Positions 61,260 to 64,000 of a DNA stretch of 64,000 nt are shown here, piece by piece. Each line of letters opens with the position of its first letter. Position 1 is the first letter of the stretch. The DNA comes from Enoplolaimus lenunculus (lineage: Eukaryota; Nematoda; Enoplea; Enoplida; Thoracostomopsidae): assembly GCA_030248215.1 (NCBI GenBank), contig JASANG010003411.1:124001-188000 (forward strand). Direction: 5' to 3'. Under the pieces are notes generated by a model, which was given only the letters and a program-made list of their open reading frames with translations, was not told where the DNA came from and did not search any database. The translations under genes were made by a program, and so were the position numbers.

Positions 61260-61545
61260 TACGAAGTAAAACTTTACCAAAATGCCTAAAATCAAAAACG
61301 GTATAGTTTGTGCCAATCGAATGGTTTTTATTACGAACACCTGTTTGAGAGTCCGCGATAAGCACAGGTATATTGAAGCGTTTTAAAGCCGGTTCTATTG
61401 GTAAAAACCCTGTAGCCAAATCATCAAGTATAATATGCAAATACGCTAGCAGTATAGCTTTGTTGAGGCTGGCCGTAGTGTCAAATACCAATTTCATTCC
61501 GTTTGGTTGTTTTCTTTTATTTTTCGCAATAATTGTCAAATGTCG
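61260..61545 (-). other. Open frame, possible old transposase fragment
   Basis: Minus-strand frame of about 95 codons: KLVFDTTASLNKAILLAYLH, then ILDDLATGFLPIEPAL. The D-T/A-T-x-x-LNK start followed by a hydrophobic strand and GxxxP is faintly like the first catalytic strand of MULE-type transposases, but one motif is too little for a claim. A GTGTTCG after DSQTG could be a donor, so a host exon is also possible. Confidence 0.25.
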
Positions 61546-61761
61546 ATGACTACATTAGTCGCCGCAGTAGGTACGTTTTTTGTACTTCTGCAATTGACAG
61601 GAAACGACGAAACGGGCACCACCAACGGCGGATTTACGGGGGGCACTCCGGCCGTGGCCCCCCAACAGCATCTCGACAAAAATTATATAGTGTCAATTGC
61701 TGTTCTGCGCCGCTTATTTCTCTGTTTTATACACAATAGTATCAACACGCTTTAAAGTTTC

Positions 61762-62175
61762 TTGGCCCTGGAGTCATTTATGCGCTACAAGATAATAGAC
61801 ATTTATGGACTCTAAACAAGGGTTTAAGGACTCTACCCGCTTACGGATTCTTATTAGGGTTACCGACTTTTGGGTCACTACAGTATGGGTCAAAAATAAG
61901 TTTATTACCTGTGAAATTTTGGCCCCCCCCCATTTTGAGATCCTGGATCCGCCACTGGGCACCACCTCTGTAATTCCTAGTTGCGGCGAGGGCTGTTATG
62001 TTTGCGCAATTTTGGACCCATGTCCTAGAAAAGAGTTAGCTTAAACTTTAGGCTATTTTTTGCTTGGATTATGCTTAGGCTTAGGAATATGCTCATTCTT
62101 GCGCTTAGGTTTAGGCTTAGGCTTAGGCTTAGTGATATGCTTACATTACTGTTCCGGTCCTGTTCCTTACATTTA
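61762..62175. mobile_element. Mixed MITE remnants (CTGTAGTGACC family, then TTAGGC family)
   Basis: 61762-61888 ends in TTGGGTCACTACAGTA, as in 47511-47851. GATCCTGGATCCGCCACTGG at about 61941-61960 is a transposon-end motif. 62030-62175 has the TTAGGC family's right two-thirds (GGATTATGCTTAGGCTTAGG, TTACTGTTCCGGTCCTG). Confidence 0.6.
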
Positions 62176-62336
62176 CCCAATTTTGTAGTAAACAAAATAC
62201 CTCTGAAAACACACGTTTCATATGCGGATGTATTAGGTCCAACCGCCAGAAAGTGCAATAGGCTTTCAAATAAATGTAAACACGAGTTATTATTATAACG
62301 GATACGAACAAAATGCTAATTGCGTGTTAAGTAAAA

Positions 62337-62465
62337 TGGCCCATGTTAACTGTGGGAACCTGTTTCCTAAGTATAACAGAACGCGTATGAGCTAAAACCT
62401 AAACCTAAGCTTAAACCTAAACTCGTCTAAACCGAAACCTAAGCGTTAACTGTTAGTCTGTTATT
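62337..62465. mobile_element. TTAGGC-family MITE remnant
   Basis: ATGGCCCATGTTAACTGTGG at the left, then hexamers in the opposite orientation (AAACCTAAACCTAAGC). It is probably rearranged or internally inverted. Confidence 0.5.
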
Positions 62466-63128
62466 CCCCCGAAGCCTCCCATCTCTTCCAGTTGGTAGGC
62501 CATATTTTTTACACGGGGGTGCAGATAAGTTTCAGGACATTTCACATTTCCTCAGGTCACGCGTAGGCCATCCGCGGTTTTCCGAACCTGTGAGATTCAG
62601 CCCCCCCTTCCGGTGTCGCCGCAGCTGATTCTAAAATAGAGCTGATATGGGGTGTACAATATTTTAATGGTGGAAGATAGTTAGCGAAAGAATCCAAAAT
62701 CAATAACGAGATGATTAGCCTGAATTGAACGGAAGGGAGAAATTTTGTCTGAATCGCATCTTGCATCAGTTTCCTATGCAGCGCCTGGTGGCCGAGGGCC
62801 CCTGGTGGTCGAGTGTTCGCTGGTAGCCAAGGGTTCGCTGGTGGCCGAGGGTCCAATCAATGCAACGTTTTTTTTGTGAAATGTTGTATGTCGACGCCTA
62901 CAAGTTTCTCAACGTTCTAATACATTTTATCCTGTAAAGTAGGTTACGTTTAGATTCATATTGAAAGCAAGTTTGAGTTTACATTATTACGTTGAATTCG
63001 AATAAATTTGGTAATTCCATTAATTTTAACTTAATCTTTAAATTTCAGGAAATTCTACTGATTCGCGCTACCGAATAATATTAACGTGCAATGAATAATG
63101 TCGTTCTTGTGGGACGATTGTTTATATA

Positions 63129-63198
63129 ATGGATTTGGCTAATTGTGTAACAAACGTATGCTTAATTATTCTTTTCGTCTGCATTCCGGTTACAATCG
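63129..63198 (+). CDS. Possible signal-peptide first exon, gene leaves window
   Basis: The ATG at 63129 opens 23 codons, MDLANCVTNVCLIILFVCIP then VTI, a short polar start and a 13-residue hydrophobic core, then a near-perfect donor, ATCG|GTAAGTTT, after 63198 (phase 1). This is the shape of a first exon encoding a signal peptide or membrane anchor. I found no following exon before 64000, so the product is unknown and the call depends on transcription evidence. Confidence 0.4.
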
Positions 63199-63249
63199 GT
63201 AAGTTTGTGAGTTTTCGCTTGTTTTGAAGTGTTTTTTGTTCCAAAGGTC

Positions 63250-63415
63250 GGCCAATGTATAGAACAGGGTCATAGCGGTAGTAAGGATATACTTAAGCCT
63301 AAGCCAAACCCAAAGATGAAGCGTACAAAATGAGCTTATACCTAGGCTTAAGCGAAAAAATTAATCTAAAGCTTAAGCTTTGAAAAACGTTCCGCCCTTG
63401 AACTTTACAATGGTC
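63250..63415 (-). mobile_element. TTAGGC-bearing hAT-type MITE, reverse
   Basis: GGCCAATGTATAGAACAGGG at the left, GAACTTTACAATGGTC at the right. Flanks CAAAGGTC/CAGAGTTC (6 of 8). It contains TTAAGCCTAAGCC and CTAGGCTTAAGC. Confidence 0.78.
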
Positions 63416-64000
63416 CAGAGTTCTATTTATGCTCAATGAAAAGTGTAAAATTGTTTTCTTAAAGTCTTTCTCGATATTCTCCACCCAGTCGCCGTTTGCA
63501 CTAAAAATAAATGGATTTCAGTAATTTTTGCATATTTTTAGTTTCTCATGGATTTCTCTCATTATTTTGCACCCAAATTTAAGTTTATGAAAAATATGGT
63601 TTGTTAAGGTCGGAAGATTTACCATTGGGACCGAAACAAACTTGTCAAAAAGTCGGACAAGTGATTATTCAACGCAGTTTGCAGAGCTGAGTCGAACGGT
63701 TTACTTTTTTGCTATTTTATTCCGTTACTTCATGAGTTATTGTTATTAACAGTCTGGGAAAGCGCAAATCACATTCGCGAATTAAGTGCCGGCTAAACAT
63801 CATTCGACTCAGCTTAGTTAAAGCTGCAAAGAATGGTGTATAAATTGTTTGGCAAAAAACTGTTTTTGGTCCCACGGAAGATTTTTATTCCTCTAAAAAT
63901 ATAGCTTTTCAAAAATTCAAATTTGGAGGAATGATCAAAGGAAGTCATGAGAAGCTCAAATATGGCAAAATTGTTGAAATCCAACAATTTTGGACAAGCA

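Overview
This is an animal nuclear genome window, AT-rich, intron-rich and full of short non-autonomous DNA transposons. Five protein genes can be read exon by exon from GT/AG splice sites with matching phases. I cannot name the species. The repeated TTAGGC hexamer would suggest a nematode if it were telomeric, but here it lies inside dispersed transposons, so it places nothing. The 20-exon, full-length DHX16, a TCF20/RAI1-type ePHD protein and an SFR1 homologue suggest a bilaterian with ancestral intron structure.

Layout. 1-1772: repeats. 1773-4813 (-): a compact 406-residue ePHD/AT-hook protein of the TCF20/RAI1 group, with a minisatellite in its first intron. 4814-7568: mostly unassigned. 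7569-19663 (+): DHX16/PRP2, 20 exons, 1040 aa. 19664-23673: intergenic, with three small transposons. 23674-39293 (-): PRPF4B/PRP4 kinase, 16 exons, 996 aa. 40390-42026 (+): SFR1/MEI5, 3 exons, 190 aa, head to head with PRPF4B. 42027-48045: dense MITEs. 48046-53457 (-): START-domain lipid-transfer protein of the STARD1/STARD3 type, with its 5' part and one small exon not found. 53458-63128: repeats, including a foldback-like element built of 18-bp units and a 33-bp minisatellite. 63129-63198 (+): a possible signal-peptide first exon of a gene leaving the window.

How the genes work together. DHX16 and PRPF4B are convergent neighbours and both drive spliceosome activation: PRP4 kinase during B-complex formation, and DHX16/PRP2 at the Bact to B* step. 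SFR1 serves homologous recombination with SWI5 and RAD51. The ePHD protein is a likely chromatin reader. The START protein is a likely sterol or lipid carrier.

Mobile DNA. The window is dominated by hAT-type miniature elements. At least five families with different termini show perfect 8-bp target duplications, and others show 7 of 8. Many carry CCGGAA- or CCGGACC-type repeats next to their ends. One family carries TTAGGC hexamers. A hAT transposase remnant is present at about 29400-29601. There are also Helentron/HINE-like elements with ~170-bp core repeats, palindromic TA-duplicating MITEs that carry several TGAGTCA motifs each, TTA-duplicating Harbinger-like MITEs, and two tRNA-headed SINE-like copies. 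I recognised no retrovirus, LTR element or Polinton.
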